A stretch of DNA of 33,347 bases from Oscillospiraceae bacterium (GTDB lineage: Bacteria; Bacillota; Clostridia; Oscillospirales; Acutalibacteraceae), in NCBI GenBank assembly GCA_031270605.1, contig JAISXG010000048.1, positions 1 through 33,347 on the forward strand, read 5' to 3'. The position numbers and the translations under genes are program-made. Below the pieces are notes generated by a model that ran no database searches, was not told the DNA's origin, and saw only the letters and a list, made by a program, of their open reading frames with translations. Positions 1-7,012 of the stretch are shown in pieces. Position 1 is the first letter of the stretch; each line of letters starts with the position of its first letter.

Positions 1-576
1 AAATGTGATTATTTATATCACCGTACCCTTGGGCTAGAGTATATTCAGGCTGATCAAATGGATGCGTTCTCGCAGGCAAAAGTTGATCAAACCGGCAATT
101 TTAGCTGCACGGACGTTGCACAGTTAGATGACTTGGAACATATAACAAACGATGAACTTGCAGAGCTTTTATTCTTTGCCCATAAAGTTCAACCCCTGCG
201 TGAAATTTCAATCGGCAGTCTCAAAAACCGTTGGCTTTATTACAGCCATGATGACGATTGGGTCGCTTGGATTTACATGATACGAATTGACGACTACAAG
301 CATGTGATTGATTATAAACTCAAGAAAGAATTCAAGGGTCGTAAACGTAACATTACTAATCTTCCCTCAGATACAATGGATAGACTTTGGGAAATATTTC
401 AACAGGGCGTAATACTGGATTTTGAAAATGGAACCGATAGTGGTGTGCGAATTTATACTGTTGGCGATGAGTACGATATGGACAAAATACACGAAAAGCT
501 GGATAGACACAGGGAGCGCCATGACGGTATTTGGCTGGAATATGACACTCGCAAAAAACGGTGGATATTTTATTGA
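1..576 (+). CDS. Hypothetical protein, 5' end outside window
   Basis: The reading frame is open from base 1, so the gene probably begins before the window; the first internal ATG is at 58, with no convincing ribosome-binding site in front of it. From that ATG the product is 172 residues, rich in Asp, aromatic and charged residues, with no signal peptide or membrane segment. The C-terminus is basic and aromatic (ends KKRWIFY). I do not recognise the family. It lies directly upstream of a RhuM-like fragment and a collapsed WYL regulator, so it may itself be an accessory or decaying gene. Coding is supported only by frame length and a plausible soluble-protein composition. Confidence 0.6.
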   Translation, partial: KCDYLYHRTLGLEYIQADQMDAFSQAKVDQTGNFSCTDVAQLDDLEHITNDELAELLFFAHKVQPLREISIGSLKNRWLYYSHDDDWVAWIYMIRIDDYKHVIDYKLKKEFKGRKRNITNLPSDTMDRLWEIFQQGVILDFENGTDSGVRIYTVGDEYDMDKIHEKLDRHRERHDGIWLEYDTRKKRWIFY

Positions 577-624
577 CAGAAAAATAACCGGGTATTTTAA
601 TCCGATCAAGGAAGGAGTTCAAAA

Positions 625-918
625 ATCAGTAACCTTATACCGGAAAACTCACAATTTATCATATATCAAACCGCAGGCAGACTGACCAAAATTAATGTGC
701 GTATGCAGGGCAAGACACTTTGGCTTTCGCAAGTGCAGATGGTCGAGCTTTTTGGGCGAGATGGGACTGTTATCGGGAGACATTTTCATAATGTTTTTTC
801 TGAAGGAGAGCTTAACGAAAAAAGCAACGTGCAAAATTGGCATATTCTAAATTCTGACAAACCGGTTACGTTTTACGCTCTTGACATGATCCTCGTTGTC
901 GGTTACCGCGTAAAAAAA
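625..918 (+). pseudogene. RhuM-family protein, N-terminal fragment
   Basis: The frame reads through residues typical of the RhuM/virulence-protein N-terminus: an FIIYQT stretch, a TLWLSQVQMVELFGRD helix-turn-helix-like segment, a NVFSEGEL segment and an ALDMILVVGYRV motif. The similarity stops at about 918 and the frame then runs into unrelated sequence that overlaps the next gene's ribosome-binding site. A ribosome-binding site (GGAGT at 611-615 region) precedes codon 625, but that codon is ATC rather than ATG, as if the start were mutated. RhuM proteins normally exceed 300 residues, so only about a quarter remains. Family assignment is from memory of the motif pattern. Confidence 0.65.
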
Positions 919-947
919 TCTTCCTCCCCGAACCGAGGTGAATCCGC

Positions 948-1488
948 ATGGCCTACAGTGAGTTAATCAAAGACATCTCCCGCATTCGTGATTATATGCG
1001 GGAATTCTTCGTTTATGGCTTCAAAATCCGGGAGGAAGTCGGCGGCAAATCCGCACGCAGCTATGACAACGAGCGTCGCCGAATCGAAAGCTGGCTGGGC
1101 GAATATATGTCCTTCCGACAGGATGCGAACGGCAAAAATGTTTTTATCTCGGTGGATAGCCTCTGGGCAGGATGGACATTTAGAGCATGAATATGATCCG
1201 AGCCAATTACGAGAGCCACAGTGGGAGACTTTTCTCGCTTTCGAGCTTACCGATGAGCGCAATGCGCTGGAGCGGGTGATGCTCCACTTTTCCGACTGCC
1301 GCAAAGAGACCCGAAGAATAGACGACCGGCATTACAATGTTACGCTATGGTACGACCCGAAGGACGAAACCGAAATTCTCATCCGAATTTTATCCTTCGG
1401 GCAAATGATCCGGGTGACGTCGCCTGAGAGTTTTATAAATCTGATAAAGGAACGTATTTTTAAACAACAAAACCTCCTGCAAACTTAA
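948..1488 (+). pseudogene. WYL-domain transcriptional regulator, internally deleted and frameshifted
   Basis: A GAGGTG ribosome-binding site precedes ATG 948. The first ~70 codons (frame of 948) match the N-terminus of Clostridia WYL-type regulators, including a RIRDYMREFF segment, a KSARSYDNERRR segment and a GKNVFISVDS segment. After about 1165 the frame becomes nonsense. A different frame from about 1190 to 1488 then encodes a WYL C-terminal part (ERVMLHF, then DETEILIRILSFG, then SPESFINLI). The central HTH/WYL core, at least ~200 codons, is missing. The two ends may come from one gene or from two adjacent WYL genes fused by deletion. WYL regulators commonly precede RNA-repair operons, so the remnant fits the downstream genes, but it is unlikely to function. 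Confidence 0.75.
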
Positions 1489-1544
1489 CCTCGCAACTTT
1501 TTTTCCATGATTTTCATCCCGACCCATGTTAACCTTGCACTCGT

Positions 1545-1632
1545 AAAGCGCAGACAGCAATCCATATGGTTTGGCTACAGAATGGCGGAGACGCCGCTGT
1601 ATGGGCGAAAGCCCCCGAAAGAAATGCGCTTT
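1545..1632 (+). ncRNA. tRNA-like/Y-RNA-like structured element 1 of 4
   Basis: A perfect 8-bp closing stem pairs 1545-1552 (AAAGCGCA) with 1625-1632 (TGCGCTTT). One base after the 5' strand is the shared box ACAGCAAT (1554-1561). Inside are two hairpins: 1576-1601, with TACAG/CTGTA around a GGCG-GAGA-CGCC stem-loop, and 1603-1614, GGGC-GAAA-GCCC with a GNRA tetraloop. The 88-nt size and single closing stem recall a tRNA acceptor stem, but there is no anticodon arm or encoded CCA. Position upstream of a Ro60-like gene and rtcB suggests a Y-RNA-like ligand; this role is inferred. No transcript evidence is available. Confidence 0.75.
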
Positions 1633-1640
1633 GAAAACGA

Positions 1641-1692
1641 AAAGCACATACAGCAATCTTTGGTTTTCCGGCTTCGAACCCGGGTGTGCTTT
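1641..1692 (+). ncRNA. tRNA-like minihelix element 2 of 4
   Basis: A perfect 8-bp stem pairs 1641-1648 (AAAGCACA) with 1685-1692 (TGTGCTTT). The shared box ACAGCAAT lies at 1650-1657. A 5-bp hairpin (1667-1671 with 1680-1684, one G-U pair) has the loop CTTCGAAC, close to a tRNA T-loop. Its 3' strand abuts the closing stem with no intervening base, as the T-arm abuts the acceptor stem in tRNA. At 52 nt it resembles an acceptor/T-arm minihelix with a 5' bulge. Eight bases (1633-1640) separate it from element 1. Confidence 0.78.
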
Positions 1693-1696
1693 GAAA

Positions 1697-1779
1697 AAGA
1701 TGCCAACAGCAGTTTTCACTGGGGGCGCGGGTTAGACTCCCGCCTTTGACGGGCAGCCCCGATAAAGTCACGGCATCTT
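1697..1779 (+). ncRNA. tRNA-like structured element 3 of 4
   Basis: A perfect 8-bp stem pairs 1697-1704 (AAGATGCC) with 1772-1779 (GGCATCTT). The shared box is ACAGCAGT (1706-1713), one base different from the other copies. Internally 1722-1726 can pair with 1756-1760 (GGGGC/GCCCC). A perfect 5-bp hairpin at 1727-1743 has the 7-nt loop TTAGACT, the same stem and loop size as a tRNA T-arm. Only four bases (1693-1696) separate it from element 2. Confidence 0.75.
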
Positions 1780-1795
1780 GTAAGTATCCATTAAA

Positions 1796-1861
1796 AAGGC
1801 GCGTACAGCAATCAAAACTCACCTGTCACGTGGATGGAGCGCTCTGGCGCTCCCGCGCCTT
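1796..1861 (+). ncRNA. tRNA-like minihelix element 4 of 4
   Basis: A perfect 8-bp stem pairs 1796-1803 (AAGGCGCG) with 1854-1861 (CGCGCCTT). The shared box ACAGCAAT is at 1805-1812. A perfect 7-bp hairpin (1836-1842 with 1847-1853, loop TCTG) directly abuts the closing stem, giving the coaxial acceptor/T-arm-like geometry seen in element 2. It ends about 10 bases before the ribosome-binding site of the DUF2828 gene, so it probably lies in that gene's leader transcript. Sixteen bases (1780-1795) separate it from element 3. Confidence 0.75.
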
Positions 1862-1885
1862 GTAATTCAGAAGGGAATGAAAATC

Positions 1886-3343
1886 ATGCTGCAATTTTTA
1901 AAAAGCCGGGCAAACCGCACACTCACCGAAAACAGCGCGGTCACCAACATCACCACGGGCTCCGACTGCCTCGACTTGTTTGCGACCATCGGAGCGCTGC
2001 GCAGCGAAACTGATGTGGAGGTTATCGCCCGCTTTGACCGCGCTTGGGCGGAGAATCCGGATCTTGCGATTAAAACCTTATTTTTTGCCCGCGATATTCG
2101 CGGCGGATTGGGCGAACGCAAGGTGTTTCGCACCATCCTGCGTCATATGACGGGTGATATGCTTTCCGCAGTGCAAAAGAATTTGTGGGCGGTGGCGGAG
2201 TTCGGTCGCTATGATGATTTGTTGGTTTTGCTGGACTCGCCCTTGCAGCAGGATGTTGTTACATATATTAAAGCACAGCTTGATACGGATATAAAAGCCC
2301 TTGAAGGCAATGGTACGGTCTCTCTTTTGGGTAAGTGGCTACCTTCGGTCAATGCCCACAACGTCGACACCGTCCGCTACGGAAAAATGATCGCAAAGGC
2401 ACTGTGCATGACCGAGGCCGAATACCGCCGTATGCTGACCAAACTCCGCGCCCGGATTACCATCATCGAAAACAATCTGCGCGAGCAAGACTATACTTTC
2501 GATTACGAAAAGCAGCCTTCCAAGGCCATAATGAAATACCGCAAGGCATTTCTGCGCAATGACGGTGAGCGTTACAAGGATTTTCTCAGCCGTGTGGTAA
2601 AAGGCGAGGCTACCTTGCACACCGGCACGGTATATCCCTATGATGTGATCCGTCCGATTCTCTCCGGTTCCATGAGCAAGGATGAGCGCCAAAGCGTAGA
2701 TGTTACATGGAACGCGCTGGAGGATTTCACCCAAGGCGAAAACGCTCTCGCAGTGATCGACGGCTCCGGCTCCATGTACGGCTATAGCAGTCCCAAGCCC
2801 GCCGAGGTCGCGCTGTCGCTTGGCGTATACTTTGCCGAGCGAAGCAAGGGCGTGTTTGCCAACCACTTCATTACGTTTTCCAGCAAGCCCCGCCTTGTGG
2901 AAATCAAAGGTAAGGATATCTTTGAAAAAATCAAGTATTGCATGAGCTTCAACGAAGTCGCAAATACCAACATCAAAGCTGTATTTGACTTGATTCTCTC
3001 CACCGCTGTGAAACATAAATTGCCTCAGAGCGATCTGCCTGCCACGCTGTATATCATCTCCGACATGGAGTTCGATAACTGCGCCGAAAACGCCGATGTC
3101 ACCAATTTTGAGTACGCCAAGAAGGCCTTTGCCGTCCACGGCTATAAGCTGCCCACCGTGGTTTTCTGGGATGTCCAGAGTCGAAACGAGCAGCAGCCGG
3201 TCACGCTGAACGAGCAGGGCATAGTACTGGTCTGCGGAGCAAGCCCCCGCGTGTTCTCCATGGTTCAGTCCGGCAATCTGTCGCCCGTGACGTTTATGCT
3301 GGATACACTGAACAATGAGAGATACGCGAAGATACAGACATAG
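1886..3343 (+). CDS. DUF2828 family protein, Ro60/TROVE-like with VWA domain
   Basis: About 485 residues. The N-terminal two thirds is alpha-helical and TROVE-like (RSANRTLTEN start, then LFFARDIRGGLGER, then KWLPSVNA). The C-terminal third is a von Willebrand A-type domain with the metal-site motif DGSGSMY at about residues 292-298. Relatives of Ro60 bind small noncoding RNAs through a helical ring and are often encoded with RtcB. ATG 1877 is only one base from the AAGGG ribosome-binding site (1871-1875), whereas ATG 1886 lies 10 bases away, so I chose 1886. It immediately follows the four structured RNA elements and leads an operon ending in rtcB. Family call is by motif recognition; RNA binding is inferred. 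Confidence 0.88.
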   Translation: MLQFLKSRANRTLTENSAVTNITTGSDCLDLFATIGALRSETDVEVIARFDRAWAENPDLAIKTLFFARDIRGGLGERKVFRTILRHMTGDMLSAVQKNLWAVAEFGRYDDLLVLLDSPLQQDVVTYIKAQLDTDIKALEGNGTVSLLGKWLPSVNAHNVDTVRYGKMIAKALCMTEAEYRRMLTKLRARITIIENNLREQDYTFDYEKQPSKAIMKYRKAFLRNDGERYKDFLSRVVKGEATLHTGTVYPYDVIRPILSGSMSKDERQSVDVTWNALEDFTQGENALAVIDGSGSMYGYSSPKPAEVALSLGVYFAERSKGVFANHFITFSSKPRLVEIKGKDIFEKIKYCMSFNEVANTNIKAVFDLILSTAVKHKLPQSDLPATLYIISDMEFDNCAENADVTNFEYAKKAFAVHGYKLPTVVFWDVQSRNEQQPVTLNEQGIVLVCGASPRVFSMVQSGNLSPVTFMLDTLNNERYAKIQT

Positions 3344-3355
3344 GTGGATGAGATT

Positions 3356-3610
3356 ATGCCGGATTATATTACAGCACATAAATTTTCATCAAACCACCGG
3401 GAGAAGATTCTGAAAGACAGTGTCTGCGGATGCTTTTACTGTCTTTCGATCTTCTTGCCGGCGCAAATAGAAGAATGTGCGGAAGATATCTGTGGCACGG
3501 CAATTTGCCCGTATTGCGGAATTGACTCCATTATTGGCGAGAGTTCCGGATATCCGATTACAAAGGAATTCCTCGCAAAATACATGACCACTGGTTTTAG
3601 ATTGGACTGA
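3356..3610 (+). CDS. Small Cys-rich cytoplasmic protein, possible zinc-binding
   Basis: An 84-residue soluble protein with two cysteine pairs, CGCFYC near residue 25 and CPYC near residue 52, which look like a split zinc site. The wording around them (ICPYCGIDSIIG, then YPITKEFL) matches a widespread conserved bacterial small protein of unknown function. A GTG in the same frame at 3344 overlaps the AGGTGG ribosome-binding site (3342-3347), so ATG 3356, eight bases after it, is preferred. It starts 12 bases after the DUF2828 stop, indicating cotranscription with the RNA-repair genes. Its role is unknown; a zinc-binding adaptor or nucleic-acid-binding function is only a guess. Confidence 0.8.
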   Translation: MPDYITAHKFSSNHREKILKDSVCGCFYCLSIFLPAQIEECAEDICGTAICPYCGIDSIIGESSGYPITKEFLAKYMTTGFRLD

Positions 3611-3615
3611 TTCTT

Positions 3616-5154
3616 GTGTTTTGGAATAAAAACAACAAGCCCGGCTGGTTCGGATTAAAACTGAATGATTACGGAACAGCGCTTGAGTCCGGTGATTATA
3701 GCGCCATCCCTTGGGTTTTTTGTATGCTTGCAGAAAATCATGCGGCGGCAAAAAATAAGGCGGCGGAGTTTTTGTGCGAAGCGCTTGAAAAGCTGACCTT
3801 TGACGAACTGGTGCGGATCGACGAGCAAATGCGGCAGACTACATCCATGGAATGGAGTATTGATTGGCGTAATTGTTCCATAAACAGCTTTTTTACCCCG
3901 GAAATGGGCGAAGCCGAACGCCGTGCTGTTATCATTTTTGCGTCGTTCAGCCCTAACGGATTCATTCGCGAACGGGCTGTGCGGCTGATGAAAGATTACT
4001 CCGGTACCTTGCCCTTTGCTATTCTGCGCCAAAATGACTGGGTATCGCAGATACGCAGCGCCGCAGTAGAAACCGCCGATTATCGCTTGGCTCATCTTTC
4101 AAAGAGTGAGCTTGTTGCCGCGCTGCCCTTTGCAGATAAACTCAGCCGCAGCGGAAGATCGCAAAGTAGTAACACATATGTGAAGCGTATATATACCGCG
4201 CTAACCGCCAATAAAAAAGAATTAATTGCCGGGCTTAGTTCTGTTAATATCCGAACCCGACGTATATGCACCAATGCCATGTTCAATTTTGATAATCCCC
4301 GGTATGCTTTAGCATTTGACCGGCTCCAACAGGAAACCGATCCGTTTCTGCGGGCGAGTCTCTTCAGGCGGCTTGTGTCTGCCGGACAAAACATGGATGT
4401 TGTCGCTGATCAATTCTTAAAAGATAAATATCCTCTTAACCGTGTGTTGGCGTTTCAGTATATATGCAGTGCCAATCAAAATAAAGCGCTGACAGCGGCA
4501 AAGGAATTATTACTGGACAAAAGTGCCTCTATCCGTGAGAATGCGCGCTTCTATTTGAACAAAAATGTTCAGGACTTTGATTGCCGTGCTTATTATAAAT
4601 CAAACCTGATGGATTGTACTGTTCCAGCGATTTATGGTTTGGGCGAAACCGGCAAGTCTGAAGATGTCGCTGAAATTGAAAGTTACCTGAAATCTGATGT
4701 AATCGCAGTCGTCCGCGCCACAATGACTGCAGTTATGCGCCTCGACGGCGAAAAATACGCTGCGAAAATTACCGAGTTTCTTGCTGATAACCGCATTAGT
4801 ATCGTCAAAACCGCACGCAACCTGATCATTAAGAGTACCTCGCCGGACTACTCAAAAGTGATGGGAATCTTCCGCGATACGTCTTATGAAAACACAAAAC
4901 AGAAGTGTTTTTTAATTCTGCTTACCGCAAGCAAATGGCAGCGGCTGATTTATATTCTCGATGTATTGGAAAACAACGTCGGCGATATGACCAAAAAAGC
5001 CGAGGACGCAATCAACCGGTGGATCGGGAGCTATAACTGCTCTTATGTCGTCGCGACCCCTGCTCAAATCGAAGCAATTGCTGAAAGCATCCGACGGTTA
5101 GGCGGGAGATTATCAGCGAAAACCGGGCGGCAATTATTATTTTTACTGCAATGA
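3616..5154 (+). CDS. HEAT-repeat protein
   Basis: 512 residues, mostly amphipathic helices arranged as HEAT-like repeats. Examples are RERAVRLMKDYSG followed by WVSQIRSAAVETADY, IRENARFYLNKN, and VIAVVRATMTAVMRL. There is no membrane segment or signal peptide. HEAT solenoids usually serve as binding scaffolds for proteins or nucleic acid. The start is taken as GTG 3616, five bases after the previous stop. No clear ribosome-binding site is visible, so translational coupling is likely. Its place between a Ro60-like gene and rtcB suggests an accessory factor of the RNA-repair complex, but no catalytic motif was seen and its specific function is unknown. Confidence 0.8.
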   Translation: MFWNKNNKPGWFGLKLNDYGTALESGDYSAIPWVFCMLAENHAAAKNKAAEFLCEALEKLTFDELVRIDEQMRQTTSMEWSIDWRNCSINSFFTPEMGEAERRAVIIFASFSPNGFIRERAVRLMKDYSGTLPFAILRQNDWVSQIRSAAVETADYRLAHLSKSELVAALPFADKLSRSGRSQSSNTYVKRIYTALTANKKELIAGLSSVNIRTRRICTNAMFNFDNPRYALAFDRLQQETDPFLRASLFRRLVSAGQNMDVVADQFLKDKYPLNRVLAFQYICSANQNKALTAAKELLLDKSASIRENARFYLNKNVQDFDCRAYYKSNLMDCTVPAIYGLGETGKSEDVAEIESYLKSDVIAVVRATMTAVMRLDGEKYAAKITEFLADNRISIVKTARNLIIKSTSPDYSKVMGIFRDTSYENTKQKCFLILLTASKWQRLIYILDVLENNVGDMTKKAEDAINRWIGSYNCSYVVATPAQIEAIAESIRRLGGRLSAKTGRQLLFLLQ

Positions 5155-5163
5155 GGTGCTACC

Positions 5164-5460
5164 ATGATTTATACAAACAAGGAAAACGGCGAACTTATCA
5201 TTAGCTGCGACTGCGGGTGTGGATCAGGCTTACTTTGGCAAGCAAAGAAGTTTGGTGAAGAGGACGAACAATACTTTGTGTATCTCACCGAGCACAGTTG
5301 GTACGTGAAACAGACCGGGCGCATAAAACCGTATTTCAAACGACTCTGGAAAGCTCTGCGCGGCAAGGAACATTATTTGACCGAGCTTGTCATAACAAAA
5401 TCCGAGGTAGCGGAATATGCTGATTTTTTGCGCCGACTCATTGAAAATCCAAAAGATTGA
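5164..5460 (+). CDS. Small conserved-looking protein of unknown function in rtcB operon
   Basis: 98 residues. GAGGTG provides the ribosome-binding site, and the start is 9 bases after the HEAT gene's stop. The N-terminal quarter is beta-rich with an unusual CDCGCGSG cluster that could bind metal. The middle is aromatic (SWYVKQTGRIKPYFKRLW) and the C-terminus is a short helix. No membrane segment. I do not recognise a named family. Its tight spacing to both the HEAT gene and rtcB (12 bases to the rtcB start) makes it part of the operon. Function unknown. Confidence 0.75.
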   Translation: MIYTNKENGELIISCDCGCGSGLLWQAKKFGEEDEQYFVYLTEHSWYVKQTGRIKPYFKRLWKALRGKEHYLTELVITKSEVAEYADFLRRLIENPKD

Positions 5461-5472
5461 AGGTGAATCACT

Positions 5473-6693
5473 ATGATTATGATAAAAGGAATCCACAACA
5501 CCGCTCTGTGCTACACTTCCCAACTGGAAGAAACGGCGGCGGAGCAAATCAAGGCTGTATGCGACCAAGAGGCGTTTGCCGATTGCAAAATCCGAATTAT
5601 GCCGGACGTTCACGCCGGTATGGGCTGCACTATCGGCACAACCATGACCATAACGAACAAAATCGTCCCCGGCATGGTGGGAGTGGATATCGGCTGCGGC
5701 ATGGAAACCGTGCGGCTGGATATCAGCGAGCTTGATTTCGACCGGCTGGATAAATCTATCCGCAAAAATATTCCCTCCGGCTTTGAGGTGCGTGATCGTC
5801 CTCATAAACTGGCGGATGAAATTGATTTAAATGAGTTGCGCTGTTCTCGGCATGTCAATCTGAATCGCGCCGTTTACAGCATCGGTACTCTCGGCGGTGG
5901 TAACCACTTTATCGAAGTAGCCAAAGGCGAAAACGACGCGCTATACTTAGTGGTACACTCCGGTAGCCGTCATTTGGGCTGCGAGATTGCGGAATATTAT
6001 CAGACCGAAGGGTATAACGCCCTCTGCGGCAACGCGCAGTTTCAGTTGGAAGAAGTAATTGCCGAGTTGAGAACCCAAGGCCGGGAGAAAGAAATCCAAA
6101 GCACTATTAAATCCCTCAAGCAGCAAACCGAGATCCCGGTACCGAAAGATCTGGCTTATGTGGAAGGCGCTTTGTTTGACGATTATATCCACGATATGAA
6201 AATCATACAACGTTTCGCGGCGTTGAACCGCAAGGCAATGGTGGATACCATTCTGGTCGGACTGCGCCTCTCCGCAATTGAGGAATTCACAACTATCCAT
6301 AATTATATTGATACCGATTCCATGATACTTCGCAAAGGCGCTGTTTCGGCCAAAGCGGGAGAAAAACTGCTGATCCCTATCAATATGCGCGACGGCAGTC
6401 TGATCTGCGTCGGCAAAGGGAACCTTGACTGGAATTATTCCGCGCCCCACGGTGCCGGTCGCCTGATGAGCCGTGCCAAGGCATTCCACGAACTCTCCAT
6501 GGAGAAATATCAATCTGAAATGAGCGGCATTTATTCCACCTGTGTGGTACCGGATACGCTGGACGAATCCCCCATGGCGTATAAAAGTATGGAGGAGATT
6601 ATCAGCCAGATTGAACTCACGGCTGAGATTGTCGACCGGATCAAGCCTGTGTACAATTTCAAAGCGGCGGAGAAAAGTTCCCGCCGACGGTGA
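5473..6693 (+). CDS. rtcB: RNA-splicing ligase RtcB family protein
   Basis: 406 residues, somewhat shorter than classical RtcB (about 480). RtcB joins RNA 3'-phosphate or 2',3'-cyclic phosphate ends to 5'-OH ends using GTP and Mn2+. Visible motifs: DVHAGMG (45-51), VDIGCG (71-76, metal-binding Asp and Cys), GGGNHF (141-146), HSGSRHLG (162-169), and PHGAGR with the candidate guanylylated His at 326. AGGTGA (5461-5466) is the ribosome-binding site for ATG 5473. It ends the operon behind DUF2828, a Cys-rich protein, HEAT and a small protein, consistent with an RNA-repair module. No RtcA cyclase is nearby. All key motifs look intact, so the enzyme is probably active; the physiological RNA substrate is not known. 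Confidence 0.95.
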   Translation: MIMIKGIHNTALCYTSQLEETAAEQIKAVCDQEAFADCKIRIMPDVHAGMGCTIGTTMTITNKIVPGMVGVDIGCGMETVRLDISELDFDRLDKSIRKNIPSGFEVRDRPHKLADEIDLNELRCSRHVNLNRAVYSIGTLGGGNHFIEVAKGENDALYLVVHSGSRHLGCEIAEYYQTEGYNALCGNAQFQLEEVIAELRTQGREKEIQSTIKSLKQQTEIPVPKDLAYVEGALFDDYIHDMKIIQRFAALNRKAMVDTILVGLRLSAIEEFTTIHNYIDTDSMILRKGAVSAKAGEKLLIPINMRDGSLICVGKGNLDWNYSAPHGAGRLMSRAKAFHELSMEKYQSEMSGIYSTCVVPDTLDESPMAYKSMEEIISQIELTAEIVDRIKPVYNFKAAEKSSRRR

Positions 6694-6745
6694 GAATCGT
6701 AAAAAATTGTTATGCAGAATCCAAAACTGATCAAAGCGATATGGT

Positions 6746-7003
6746 GATGACTCGGTTAAGCGAAAACTGGTTTCAATTAAGTGGGATGCCAGAAATCTCG
6801 ATAATGAATTGCACGGTGCAATTGATGTCAAACTTAATGATTATTTAACCGATAAAGAATTTAGGAGCTTGGTCAAGTAGATATATGATCAAAATTATGG
6901 CGGATTTGGTTCTGAATTTCGATCATTGAAAACAGAAGAAGGTTCTTTTTATTTTAGTTTCTGGAAATGCAGAAATTGCTTTTTGCTGACGCGTGATGAG
7001 TAG
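6746..7003 (+). pseudogene. Decayed small accessory gene with in-frame stop
   Basis: One frame encodes a protein-like stretch (KWDARNLDNELHGAI, then LNDYLTDKEFRSLVK) up to a TAG at 6878-6880. It then continues in the same frame with a second protein-like stretch (NYGGFGSEFRSL, then GSFYFSFWKCRNCF) to TAG 7001-7003. No start codon with a ribosome-binding site is clear. The pattern suggests a small gene inactivated by a nonsense mutation. I do not recognise the family with confidence. Confidence 0.45.
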
Positions 7004-7012
7004 GAACAACGC

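Noticed and set aside
1511-1542. Sigma-54 (RtcR-type) promoter before the array
   Set aside because: There is a TTGCAC, but no GG at the required distance upstream.
1507-1749. 80-residue plus-strand open frame across the RNA array
   Set aside because: It spans RNA elements with compensatory stems, lacks a good ribosome-binding site and has low-complexity coding content; it is a chance frame.
1545-1861. CRISPR array
   Set aside because: The only shared sequence is an 8-base box; stems differ in sequence and spacing is irregular, so there are no identical repeats or spacers.
1545-1861. Genuine tRNA genes
   Set aside because: No anticodon arm, no D-arm signature and no encoded CCA; only the closing stem and T-arm-like hairpins resemble tRNA.
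2339-3379. 346-residue minus-strand open frame opposite the DUF2828 gene
   Set aside because: It is antisense to a well-supported gene with clear domain motifs and has no family similarity that I recognise.
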